NCBI GenBank assembly: GCA_021186555.1
Contig: JAJKFL010000005.1
Location: forward strand, 56,029,635-56,093,634
DNA length: 64,000 nucleotides
Origin: Reticulitermes speratus
Taxonomy: Eukaryota > Arthropoda > Insecta > Blattodea > Rhinotermitidae
Direction of reading: 5' to 3'
The notes under the pieces are model-generated. The model was not told the DNA's origin and did no database searches. It was given only the letters and a program-made list of their open reading frames with translations. Positions 43,978-54,744 of the stretch are shown here, in pieces; the first letter of the stretch is position 1; every line of letters begins with the position of its first letter. A program made the translations under genes and the position numbers.

Positions 43978-46785
43978 AAATGTTGTATGGTAAGATGTTG
44001 AAAGACAGAATTGTAGGGAAGATGTTGAAAGACAGGAGTTATGGTAAGATGTTGAAAGACAGGAATGGTGTATGGTAAGATGTTGAAAGACAGGAATGGT
44101 GTATGGTAAGATGTTGAAAGACAGGAATGGTGTATGGTAAGATGTTGAAAGACAGGAATGGTGTATGGTAAGATGTTGAAAGACAGGAATGGTGTATGCT
44201 AAGATGTTGAAAGACAGGAATGGTGTATGGTAAGATGTTGAAAGACAGGAATGGTGTATGGTAAGATGTTGAAAGACAGGAATGGTGTATGGTAAGATGT
44301 TGAAAGACAGGAATGGTGTATGCTAAGATGTTGAAAGACAGGAATGGTGTATGGTAAGATGTTGAAAGACAGGAATGGTGTATGGTAAGATGTTGAAAGA
44401 CAGGAATGGTGTATGGTAAGATGTTGAAAGACAGGAATGGTGTATGTAAGATGTTGAAAGACAGGAATGGTGTATGGTAAGATGTTGAAAGACAGGAATG
44501 GTGTATGGTAAGATGTTGAAAGACAGGAATGGTGTATGCTAAGATGTGAAAGACAGGAATGTTATGGTAAGTGTTGAAAGACTAGGAATGGTGTACAAGA
44601 GTGAAGACAGGAATGGAGGTATGGTAAGATGTTTGAACGGAATGTGTTGCTAAGTTGAAGCACGGAATGGGTATGGTAGATTTTGAAAGACAGGGAATGT
44701 ATGCAGAAGAAAACAGGAATCGTGTGTATGTAGATGTTGAAGACAAATGGTTATGCTAAGATGTTGAAAGACGCGAAGTGTAATGCTAAGATTGAAAGAC
44801 AGGATTTTGTATGGACACAACAAAAGGAACAAATTGTGTATTAGATGTGAAGACAGGAAAGTTATTCAAGAGTGAAAAACAGAATGTGTATGTAAATGTT
44901 GAAAACAGGAATGGTATGGTAAGATGTGAAAGACAGGAATGTGTATGGTTAAATGTTGCGAAAGACAGAATGGACATGGTAATGTTTGAAAGACAGGAAA
45001 TGTGTATGCTAAGAAGTTGAAAGACAGAATGGTGTATGTAAGATGTTGAAAGACAGGAATGTGTATGCTAAGATGTTGAATAGACAGGAATGGTGTATGC
45101 AATATGTTGTAAAGACAGGAATTTGTTTGTTAAGATTGAAGACAGGAATGGTGTATGGTAAGATGTTGAAAGACAGGAATGGTGTATGGTAAGATGTTGA
45201 AAGACAGGAATGGTGTATGGTAAGATGTTGAAAGACAGGAATGGTGTATGGTAAGATGTTGAAAGACAGGAATGGTGTATGGTAAGATGTTGAAAGACAG
45301 GAATGGTATATGGTAAGATGTTGAAAGACAGGAATGGTGTATGGTAAGATGTTGAAAGACAGGAATGGTGTATGGTAAGATGTTGAAAGACAGGAATGGT
45401 GTATGGTAAGATGTTGAAAGACAGGAATGGTGTACGGTAAGATGTTGAAAGACAGGAATGGTGTATGGTAAGATGTTGAAAGACAGGAATGGTGTATGCT
45501 AAGATGTTGAAAGACAGGAATGGTGTATGGTAAGATGTTGAAAGACAGGAATGGTGTATGCTAAGATGTTGAAAGACAGGAATGGTGTATGCTAAGATGT
45601 TGAAAGACAGGAATGGGGTATGCTAAGATGTTGAAAGACAGGAATGGTGTATGCTAAGATGTTGAAAGACAGGAATGGTGTATGGTAAGATGTTGAAAGA
45701 CAGGAATGGTGTATGCTAAGATGTTGAAAGACAGGAATGGTGTATGGTAAGATGTTGAAAGACAGGAATGGTGTATGGTAAGATGTTGAAAGACAGGAAT
45801 GGTGTATGGTAAGATGTTGAAAGACAGGAATGGTGTATGGTAAGATGTTGAAAGACAGGAATGGTGTATGGTAAGATGTTGAAAGACAGGAATGGTGTAT
45901 GCTAAGACGTTGAAAGACAGGAATGGTGTATGGTAAGATGTTGAAAGACAGGAATGGTGTATGCTAAGATGTTGAAAGACAGGAATGGTGTATGCTAAGA
46001 TGTTGAAAGACAGGAATGGTGTATGGTAAGATGTTGAAAGACAGGAATGGTGTATGGTAAGATGTTGAAAGACAGGAATGGTGTATGGTAAGATGTTGAA
46101 AGACAGGAATGGTGTATGCTAAGATGTTGAAAGACAGGAATGGTGTATGGTAAGATGTTGAAAGACAGGAATGGTGTATGGTAAGATGTTGAAAGACAGG
46201 AATGGTGTATGGTAAGATGTTGAAAGACAGGAATGGTGTATGGTAAGATGTTGAAAGACAGGAATGGTGTATGGTAAGATGTTGAAAGACAGGAATGGTG
46301 TATGGTAAGATGTTGAAAGACAGGAATGGTGTATGCTAAGATGTTGAAAGACAGGAATGGTGTATGTAAGATGTTGAAAGACAGGAATGGTGTATGGTAA
46401 GATGTTGAAAGACAGGAATGGTGTATGGTAAGATGTTGAAAGACAGGAATGGTGTATGGTAAGATGTTGAAAGACAGGAATGGTGTATGGTAAGATGTTG
46501 AAAGACAGGAATGGTGTATGGTAAGATGTTGAAAGACAGGAATGTTGTATGGTAAGATGTTGAAAGACAGGAATGGTGTATGGTAAGATGTTGAAAGACA
46601 GGAATGGTGTATGGTTTAAATGTTGAAACAGAATGTTGTAGGTAGAAATGTTTAAGACAGGAATGGTGTATGGTAAGATGTTGAAGACGGGAATGGTGTA
46701 TTGGTAAGATGTTGAAAGACAGGAATGGTGTATGGTAAGATGTGAAAGACAGGATGGTGATGGTAGATGTTGAAAACAGATCTTG
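43978..46785. repeat. 31-bp minisatellite, about 90 copies, with a decayed centre
   Basis: The unit is GATGTTGAAAGACAGGAATG plus GTGTATGGTAA, with the common variant GTGTATGCTAA. Units at 44050-44525 and 45150-46600 are near-perfect, whereas 44525-45145 carries an indel in most units. The right edge (46610-46785) also decays. A 160-codon minus-strand frame is a repeat artefact. Confidence 0.96.
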
Positions 46786-46885
46786 CGTTGTTGTTGTTTG
46801 TAGAACGTGAAACAACATGTGAGAAAGTATGAATATTTAATGGTTATGTGCTATTGAATCACTGGACTATCGACGTGATATCTGG

Positions 46886-46917
<32 letters not shown>

Positions 46918-47198
46918 ACACAGTACAGCTGCGTATTGTGTTTGAAATTGTGTTTATCGGCGACAGCATGCGACAGTGGCACATGTGTGATATTTGAGGT
47001 TATGTGCGACACAACACAACAAGGAACACACAATCTGTATTTAAGCAACAAGTTTTTCACAAAAATAAAATTAAATATTATTATTAATAATAATAATAAT
47101 AAACATTTGTGAAATAAGACAATAACGTTCGTGAATTTGCTTGTAGAATTTCGTTTTTTAAACATTGCCAGCAGTCGCCATCTGACCAGCAGTGGACA
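46786..47198. other. Spacer with (GACA)n and (AAT)n microsatellites
   Basis: GACA repeats lie at about 46887-46917 and AAT/TTA repeats at 47075-47102. The rest is unassigned; a 104-codon minus-strand frame has no domain. Confidence 0.6.
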
Positions 47199-47315
47199 GT
47201 GTCATGGCTCAGGCGTTATTTGCGGCCTCCACCACAAATTCCGGGTTCAGTCACAGGCCGGTCCGCGTAAGGTTTCTGGTGGACGAAGTGGCACTGTCAG
47301 TATCATTCCACCGAT
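47199..47315 (+). mobile_element. SINE family 2, diverged and shortened copy
   Basis: CATGGCTCAGGCG, then a rearranged B-box region (CCGGGTTCAGTC), then GGTTTCTGGTGGACGAAGTG and GTCAGTATCATTCCACCGAT. The central body seen in the copy at 49283 is missing. Confidence 0.6.
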
Positions 47316-47507
47316 GCTGCCAATCACTATCCATCTCTTAACAACAGACAGCGACAGACAGCGTCGTTTAAGTAAAACAGACTGAGCTACACTGAATTCG
47401 CCGCACGACTTCAGTGTAGCTCGCAACAGCAAAAGAACTGTTTATATCAACATTAGACATCGCCGTCGGCAGGCACACGCAACAGTGTTAGGTAACTGTT
47501 TATTGCA

Positions 47508-47643
47508 ACAAATGCACTACACTGTTTCAGTGCTTTCTTGTCCCTACATATGTTTCGGCACTCTGACACCCCTGAAGATGGCACTAAGAGTGCCGAAACA
47601 TATGTACGGACAAGAAAACACTAAAATAGTGTAGGGCATTTGT
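47508..47643. mobile_element. Fold-back element, copy 3, with a 57-bp stem
   Basis: Arms 47508-47564 and 47587-47643 are complementary over 57 bp with about six mismatches. The loop is 22 bases. Arm words are CTTTCTTGTCC, ACATATGTTTCGGCACTCT and their complements. The interior has CTGAAGA at 47572 and GAAAC at 47595, with GGCAC/GTGCC pairing between them. The arm sequence differs from the copies at 5341 and 21550, but the interior layout is shared. Confidence 0.7.
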
Positions 47644-47700
47644 TGGAATACAATAATTAATTAATTATTGAAATGCACGGTAATACATACAAAGTATGCA

Positions 47701-48682
47701 AAAGTATACTTACTGCTATCAGCAGTACAGTCACAACAACCACAAAAGTATACTTTACTGCTATCAGCAGTACAGTCACAACCAACACACACACCTTCAA
47801 CATGTAATCAGGCCTGATCACGTGTCGCAAGTGTACGTGTTGGTTGTGACTGTACTACTGATAGCAGTAAAGTACACTTTTGTGTGTGTTGGTTGTGACT
47901 GTACTGCTGATAGCAGTAAAGTATACTTTTGTGTGTGTTGGTTGTGACTGTACTGCTGATAGCAGTAAAGTATACTTTTGTGTGTGTTGGTTGTGACTGT
48001 ACTGCTGATAGCAGTAAAGTATACTTTTGTGTGTGTTGGTTGTGACTGTACTGCTGATAGCAGTGACGTATACTTTTGTGTGTGTTGGTTGTGACTGTAC
48101 TGCTGATAGCAGTGACGTATACTTTTGTGTGTGTTGGTTGTGACTGTACTGCTGATAGCAGTGACGTATACTTTTGTGTGTGTTGGTTGTGACTGTACTA
48201 CTGATAGCAGTGACGTATACTTTTGTGTGTGTTGGTTGTGACTGTACTACTGATAGCAGTGACGTATACTTTTGTGTGTGTTGGTTGTGACTGTACTACT
48301 GATAGCAGTGACGTATACTTTTAAGTGTGTTGTTGTGACTGTACTACTGATAGCAGTGACGTATACTTTTGTAGTGTGTATGTGGACTGTATGCTGTAGC
48401 AGTTCGTATACTTTTGTGTGTGTGGTTGTGACTGTATGCTGATAGCAGTGACGTATACTTTTGTGTGTGGGTTGTGACTGTACTGCTGATGCAGTGACGT
48501 ATAACTTTTGTGTGTGTTGGTTGTGACTGTACTACTGATACAGTGACATACTTTTTGTGTGTGTGTGACTGACTATGATAGCATGACGTATACTTTGGTG
48601 TTGTTGTGACTGTAACTGTAGCATGACGTATACTTTTGTGTGTGTTGGTTGTGACTGTACTGCTGATAGCATGACGTATACG
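47701..48682. repeat. 49-bp minisatellite with a head-to-head inversion, about 20 units
   Basis: Units on the right (47839-48682) read GTATACTTTTGTGTGTGTTG, GTTGTGACTGTACTGCTGAT, AGCAGTGAC. Two units on the left (47701-47800) are in reverse complement (ACTGCTATCAGCAGTACAGT). The spacer between them is about 40 bases and itself contains the near-palindrome CAGGCCTGATCACGTG. Each unit also holds CTGCTGATAGCAG, which can fold. Units from 48325 to 48640 have many single-base indels. Confidence 0.94.
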
Positions 48683-49271
48683 TTTCAAAGACCTTACTAC
48701 AGCTCTAGACTGTAACATTACTTCACTGTTTCCGCTTACATTTCGGTATCTTCGTGTGTATGTGTTTGTGCTATGCAGACGAGACGCAGCACTGGGCCCA
48801 GCGTTTGTTGCTTAGTAATAATGTTTAGGACGTCTACTCAACTGCTAAGTTATACAAGATCGAAAGATGGGACAAGACTGAATGAAGACGTAGGGGACAT
48901 CCAAAAGACGCTACGCCAATACTGTCTGGACGGACTGGGTAAGGCTACAAAAAATTGACAGAATAGCTGGAAATGGTGGGCGGGGCCTCCAGAACATGAC
49001 GGAACGGCGTGAAGCACTGCGCCTTGCTAGTCAGCCTTTGTTCCTGGAGCTCTGACCTACGATGAGATCAGCGTGTCCGGCGACTTGTGTTGAGCGAGCC
49101 TTGAGGCAAGGTTACACGGAGGCAGGCCACTGAACTGAGCCGTACACAGACATGGCGTTTGTCGTGACGTACGGCAGTACCTGCACGGCTGTAACTTAGC
49201 AAACTGCCAGTTGCTTATCCTTCGTCATTTCTTCTTCTTCTTCTTATATAAATATATATACTTCACAGTAA
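48683..49271. other. Unassigned spacer with possible LINE debris
   Basis: The forward frame at 48773-48958 reads a low-complexity-free peptide with RLNEDVGDIQKTLRQY. This faintly recalls the region after the reverse transcriptase domain in some LINEs, but several stops follow and I cannot confirm it. A TATAAATATATATA run lies at about 49246-49259. Confidence 0.35.
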
Positions 49272-49282
49272 GTGAATAAACA

Positions 49283-49559
49283 GGGCCGTGCCATGGCTCA
49301 GGCGGTTAGTCGCCGGCCTCTCACCGCGGAGGCCCGGGTTCGATTCCGGGTCGGTCCATGTGGGATTTGTGGTGGACAAAGTGGCACTGGGACAGGTTTT
49401 TCCCCCAGTACTTCGGTTTTCCCCTGTCAATTTCATTCCACCGGTGCTCCATTACTTGGAAAAATGAAAAAAAAAACTGATCATCTTTCTCTTCATCTTC
49501 ATAACAGGGTTGCAGTGCGTCCGTAGCTTCTGCTGCGGGGCCCTTCACCCAAAAAAAAA
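49283..49559 (+). mobile_element. tRNA-derived SINE, family 2, copy B (full length)
   Basis: The head is GGGCCGTGCCATGGCTCAGG, the B box GGGTTCGATTCCGGG, and the body CCATGTGGGATTTGTGGTGG and TTTCATTCCACCGGTGCTCC. The 3' end is TCTGCTGCGGGGCCCTTCAC plus an A tail. The target duplication is GTGAATAAACA (49272-49282) and GCGAATAAACA (49560-49570), 10 of 11. It is better preserved than the copy at 28218, including an exact B box, so it is probably younger. Confidence 0.92.
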
Positions 49560-49819
49560 GCGAATAAACAACGCAACGTTGCCGTTGAATCCCTTCCAGC
49601 CCCCCATACCCTATTCATCTAAGGCGCATTGTAAAAGGATATGTTAACAGACAGACAGACAGACACACTAAACACCAACAACACAGCTGTTACTGTGTCG
49701 TCCGGTAACACTTGTTACCAACACGACTATGGCTACATGTTCCGACTATAAAGCCCATTCCATATATCAAGTTCTACATCTAGGGTAACGCCTTAGTGAA
49801 TCAGTTCTTTACATTGTTA

Positions 49820-50079
49820 GTTTTTTTTTCCTATGGCTCGACAGCCCCTTGGGGGGCCTAGGCCGCCTCATTTTACGACGCTTCACGATCATACTCAGAC
49901 ACACCACACTCGGTAGAACTCCACTGGACGAGTGACCAGCCCGTCGCAGAGACCTCTACCTGACAACACACAACACTCACAACAGACAGACATCCATGCC
50001 CTAGGCGGGATTCGAACCCGCAATCCTAGCAAGCGAGCGGCCGTAGACCGACGCCTTAGACCGCGCGCACTGGATCGGC
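49820..50079 (-). mobile_element. tRNA-derived SINE, family 1, copy D (full length)
   Basis: On the minus strand the head is GCCGATCCAGTGCGCGCGG, the B box GGGTTCGAATCCCGCC, and the 3' end GGGGCTGTCGAGCCATAGG with a long A tail (T run at 49820-49829). A weak target duplication TACATTGTTA / TACAATGCTTA is possible. The 18-bp array starts only about 14 bases beyond its head. Confidence 0.88.
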
Positions 50080-50092
50080 TATACAATGCTTA

Positions 50093-50815
50093 CGTACGAC
50101 ACATGTTACAGTACGACACATTTTACAGTACGACACACTGTTACAGTACGACACATTTTTCAGTACGACACACTGTTACAGTACGACACATTTTTACAGT
50201 ACGACACACTGTTACAGTACGACACACTGTTACAGTACGACACATTTTTACAGTACGACACACTGTTACAGTACGACACATGTTACAGTACGACACATTT
50301 TTACAGTACGACACACTGTTACAGTACGACACACTGTTACAGTACGACACACTGTTACAGTACGACACATTTTACAGTACGACACACTGTTACAGTACGA
50401 CACATTTTACAGTACGACACACTGTTACAGTACGACACACTGTTACAGTACGACACACTGTTACATTACGACACACTGTTACAGTACGACACATTTTTAC
50501 AGTACGACACACTGTTACAGTACGACACACTGTTACAGTACGACACATTTTACAGTACGACACACTGTTACAGTACGACACATTTTTACAGTACGACACA
50601 CTGTTACAGTACGACACACTGTTACAGTACGACACATTTTTACAGTACGACACACTGTTACAGTACGACACATTTTTACAGTACGACACACTGTTACAGT
50701 ACGACACATTTTTACAGTACGACACACTGTTACAGTACGACACACTGTTACAGTACGACACATTTTTACAGTACGACACACTGTTACAGTACGACACATG
50801 TTACAGTACGACACA
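50093..50815. repeat. 17-19 bp minisatellite, about 40 copies
   Basis: Two alternating unit types: TACAGTACGACACACTGT (18 bp) and TACAGTACGACACATTTT (17-19 bp, variable T run). GTAC sits in every unit, so each has a perfect RsaI-type tetramer. Long frames on both strands (319, 285 and 135 codons) are repeat translations. Confidence 0.96.
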
Positions 50816-51027
50816 ATATCAGCAAGCAGTCACGCAACTTCTTACTGATATACGTACTAAACACAGCGCACGTTTCGAGCCCGTTGTCTGACAAACAGAA
50901 ACAGAAGTTAGGGGCTGAGACGTCGGCAGACTGCATGAAGTAAAAATAGCTGAGCTGAGGTCCTGAGGTGCACAGAGGGGCTGACGGCTGGATGGGGCTG
51001 GAGTGCCAGAAGAACAGGACTAGGGAG

Positions 51028-51754
51028 AGTGAAGAAGAGGAGGAGGAAGAAGAAGAAGACTAGGAAGAGGAAGAAGAGGAGGAGGAAGGAAGAAGAAAAG
51101 ACTAGGAAGAGGAAGAAGAGAAAGAAGGAGAAGAAGAAGAAGACTAGGAAGAGGAAGAAGGAGAAGAAGACTAGGAAGAGGAAGAGGGGAGGAGAGGGAA
51201 GGAGAAGAACAAGACTAGGAAGAGGAAGAAGAGAAAGAAGGAGAAGAAGAAGAAGACTAGGAAGAGGAAGAAGAGGAGGAGAAGGAGAAGAACAAGACTA
51301 GGAAGAGGAAGAAGAGAAAGAAGGAGAAGAAGAAGAAGACTAGGAAGAGGAAGAAGGAGAAGAAGACTAGGAAGAGGAAGAGGAGGAGGAGGAAGGAGAA
51401 GAACAAGACTAGGAAGAGGAAGAAGAGAAAGAAGGAGAAGAAGAAGAAGACTAGGAAGAGGAAGAAGGAGAAGAAGACTAGGAAGAGGAAGAGGAGGAGG
51501 AGGAAGGAGAAGAACAAGACTAGGAAGAGGAAGAAGAGAAAGAAGGAGAAGAAGCGGAAGACTAGGAAGAGGAAGAAGGAGAAGAAGACTAGGAAGAGGA
51601 AGAGGAGGAGGAGGAAGGAGAAGAACAAGACTAGGAAGAGGAAGAAGAGAAAGGAGAAGAAGAAGAAGACTAGGAAGAGGAAGAAGGAGAAGGAGACTAG
51701 GAAGAGGAAGAAGGGGAGGAGGAGGGGAAGAAAAAGAAGAAGAAGAAGAAAGGC
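51028..51754. repeat. Polypurine (GAA/GGA)n tract with regular GACTAGGA punctuation
   Basis: About 725 bases that are almost pure purine on the plus strand, interrupted only by ACTAGG and an occasional C. Blocks between punctuation are about 26-50 bases and form a larger repeat of about 110 bases (GGAGAAGAACAAGACTAGGA recurs near 51200, 51285, 51390, 51505 and 51620). The 218-codon leucine-rich minus-strand frame is a translation of this tract. Confidence 0.95.
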
Positions 51755-52119
51755 TAGCCAAGCAGCTGCCCTCCATAGATACTGCCATCAAGTTCGCCAG
51801 TTTATGACAACACAAATTCCGACTCATTAAATGCCATATTGCCCCATAAATTAATGACTACGTTAATGGCTACAAGAACCATTATCCGGCAGATAACCTT
51901 GACCTTTTGCTGAAGCACTCTATAACGTTACACTGTCAGAGGGCTGTCAAGCACTTAGCAGCCGACTGCACGCACTACTCTGTTTAATGACCGAAGTGTG
52001 CATATTGCATAACGACTATTTGCAGGTTCGATACGTGGAACACGGAGAGCAGAGCGAAGTCACCCACCGATATTGGTGCATACTAAAACGACAGATCGCG
52101 TAATTCAGTACTTTACTGC
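51755..52119. other. Unassigned spacer
   Basis: About 365 bases, no recognised gene or repeat. Confidence 0.45.
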
Positions 52120-52350
52120 GTTCTCAGGCAGGATTTTGGTGTGGAAACCTGAAAGAAAGAGACCACTTGGAAGAACCAAGCATAGGTGGGCGGATAACGG
52201 TAACATATCATAAAGAAGTATAGTGGTAGAACGTATAATAGATGCACCTGACTCAAGACAGGGACAACAGCAGATGCTTGTGATCAAGCTGTGCGGGAAA
52301 TCGCTTGACTAGCTGACAAAATATTAGCTTTTCAACAGGGTTTGTAGCAT
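52120..52350 (+). pseudogene. LINE 3' end fragment, copy 2
   Basis: The forward strand reads PERKRPLGRTKHRWADN, then a frameshift and stops, then LTQDRD, which corresponds to the LAQDRDRWRALVN region of the copy at 54745. The 3' untranslated word CTTGACTAGCTGACAAAATA and TTAGCTTTTCAACAGGG matches the other two copies. Heavily mutated, no function. Confidence 0.7.
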
Positions 52351-53045
52351 GGATTTGGTTAGTTGGTTGGCTGGTTGGTTAGTTGGTTACCATCAAATTC
52401 GTACAGTAACTTGCGGACTTTCCTGCCACAAACATTCCCAAGCCGTCTTACGCAGACCGTGCAAGTAACACACTCAGTAACACACTCAGTAACTACAGTA
52501 ACTGTAGTTCGCTCCAACAACAAGTCTGCCTATTACCACCGCTGGTAACATTACGGCTGCTTCGTCACAGTTCGACATTTCACTTCTGTCAAACCAGCAC
52601 ATTGATCTCCCCTGCCAGTTGCTAACCACACCTGCTATCCCGTCATCTCTCCTCGCACAGTGTTCGCGGCAAACGCAATGTCGAATTCGTCATATCGGTC
52701 CTTACGTAGGCGCTAAAGTAATGTTGCTTACAGCTCACGTGGGTGGACACCGTGACGATTGGTCTTTCAGTTTTGCAATCCTGAATGGGTTCCATGCAAA
52801 AAGGAGCCAAGAAACATGTCAATTCGCCCCCTTGTCCTTGTACCGCGACGACGTAATTAGCACGAAATTAAATCCCATTGTAATTTAGGCATCAGTATTA
52901 GATGAAGTGGTTAGTTTCAAGCTCCGACATTCTTATTCCCCGAGTTTAAAGACTGTAACGATAGCTTGTCGCTAGCGAGACACAGCTCTGTAGGTTCCTG
53001 TCAGCAATGCTTGCACGTTTATGGTCACGTGGCAGTGCTTGGTTT
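52351..53045. other. Unassigned spacer with GGTT-rich and CAGTAAC-rich stretches
   Basis: GGTTAGTTGGTTGGCTGGTT at about 52357-52389 and ACACTCAGTAACACACTCAG at about 52466-52500 are short simple repeats. A forward frame at 52619-52888 (89 codons) has no recognised domain. Confidence 0.45.
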
Positions 53046-53275
53046 GAGCTGAGGTATCTCAGAAGGTATAGTGACTAGACTACGGATTGCAAGCCTGAGG
53101 AGTAGGGATTCCGTTCCCGGCAGGGGCACGAATTTTTATTATCTCCTCCACAGTGAACAGACCGGCTCTGGGGCCCACCAAGGCCCTTATTCAGTGGGTA
53201 CCTTGGGCTGTTTTCCCGACGGTAAATCGGCCGACAGGCGCGAAGTTCACCACTGACTTCAGCTACTGCCAATGC
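53046..53275 (+). mobile_element. SINE family 4-like variant, diverged
   Basis: A tRNA-like head, GAGGTATCTCAGAAGGTATAG, is followed by ATTCCGTTCCCGGCAGGGG in the B-box position. The body GCTCTGGGGCCCACCAAGGC, GTGGGTACCTTGGGCTG and CCCGACGGTAAATCGGCCGA follows the order of family 4, with many substitutions. It may be a related subfamily and not a decayed copy. Confidence 0.55.
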
Positions 53276-53430
53276 TGAGTGCGTTCAGCTACACGCACCT
53301 TCACGACAAGCGCAGAGACAAGAGCCGTGCCTAATGTCTTCTGCGCATGCGCAAGCTACTGAAATGCACCTCCACGTCCAAGCATTAGGCATCATATTAA
53401 TACTTTTCAGTATTTTAATACTGATGTAGG

Positions 53431-53684
53431 TAAAGGTAAAGGTCACCCTAGAACAGGCCACGAAGGCCCAGAGGGGGAGTAGAGGTATAGCTGTACTCTT
53501 TCTTTAACCCTGGCACTAGATGGGGGTGGGTGGTCAACTCCACGCCCCGGCCGCTTTACCCCCGGGAATGACCCGGTACCCATTGTATAGGAGGCTGGGT
53601 GGGCCCCAGGGCGGGTCTGGACGGGAGCTGAAAATCTCGCCTCCACCGGGATTCGATCCCCGGACCGTCCAGCTTGTAGCGAGT
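53431..53684 (-). mobile_element. tRNA-derived SINE, family 4, copy C (5'-truncated)
   Basis: On the minus strand it starts around ACTCGCTACAAGCTGGACGG, so most of the A-box part is missing. It then has GGGGATCGAATCCCGGTGG, CCCGGGGGTAAAGCGGCCGG and TATACCTCTACTCCCCCTC, and ends in a (TTTACC)n tail at 53431. The body is closer to copy B (42691) than to copy A. Confidence 0.85.
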
Positions 53685-53882
53685 CAAGTATATATAACAT
53701 TATAATGCATGGCGTATATTTGAACTTTCTACAGTTTGGTTTCGTGCTAACGATAAGTGCCAAACGATAGTTGTCAGATAAAATAATGACTCTGTTTTGA
53801 CAAACTGCTCAGCCCTGCAATTGCAACAAACAACTGACTTGCTATTTCACTTATTCCACTCTTCCCTTAAACGCAGCGATAA

Positions 53883-54526
53883 GACAAACAGCACAAACAC
53901 AGCACAAACACATCACAAACACAGCACAAACACATCACAAACACAGCACAAACACAGCACAAACAAAGCACAAACACAGCACAAACACAGCACAAACACA
54001 TCACAAACACAGCACAAACACATCACAAACACAGCACAAACACATCACAAACACAGCACAAACACATCACAAACACAGCACAAACACATCACAAACACAG
54101 CACAAACACAGCACAAACACAGCACAAACACATCACAAACACATCACAAACACAGCACAAACACATCACAAACACATCACAAACACATCACAAACACATC
54201 ACAAACACATCACAAACACAGCACAAACACATCACAAACACAGCACAAACACAGCACAAACACAGCACAAACACATCACAAACACATCACAAACACAGCA
54301 CAAACACATCACAAACACATCACAAACACAGCACAAACACATCACAAACACAGCACAAACACAGCACAAACACAGCACAAACACATCACAAACACATCAC
54401 AAACACAGCACAAACACATCACAAACACATCACAAACACATCACAAACACATCACAAACACAGCACAAACACATCACAAACACATCACAAACACATCACA
54501 AACACAGCACAAACACAGCACAAACT
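53883..54526. repeat. 11-bp minisatellite, about 58 copies
   Basis: Two unit types, ACAAACACAGC and ACAAACACATC, differ at one base and are mixed along the array. The array is otherwise nearly perfect. The plus strand has almost no G and no T except in the ATC units. The 246-codon T/N/S/Q/H/K frame is a repeat translation with an 11-residue period. Confidence 0.97.
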
Positions 54527-54744
54527 CTGCAGTCTAGCGGTCAATCATATCGCAGACGTCTGTTCAGTCCCACGGACTTCCACAAAAACTGTTCCCAGAC
54601 CGGCAAGACGCTAGCTGACATTTCTGTGTTACCTGAACTGTGCACATTGTGGGAAGAACACAGCACAGGGTGTTAGCGCATAGGCTGCTGAGGAAGGTAC
54701 TTGAGGCCTAAGAGTGACGACGTAACAGGCGGATGTTGAAAACA

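Noticed and set aside
51171..51827. 218-codon leucine/serine/proline-rich frame
   Set aside because: It is the complement of the polypurine tract. CTT/CTC/TCC codons follow from composition alone.
53797..54537. 246-codon Thr/Asn/Gln/His-rich frame
   Set aside because: It is the translation of the 11-bp ACAAACACAGC array.
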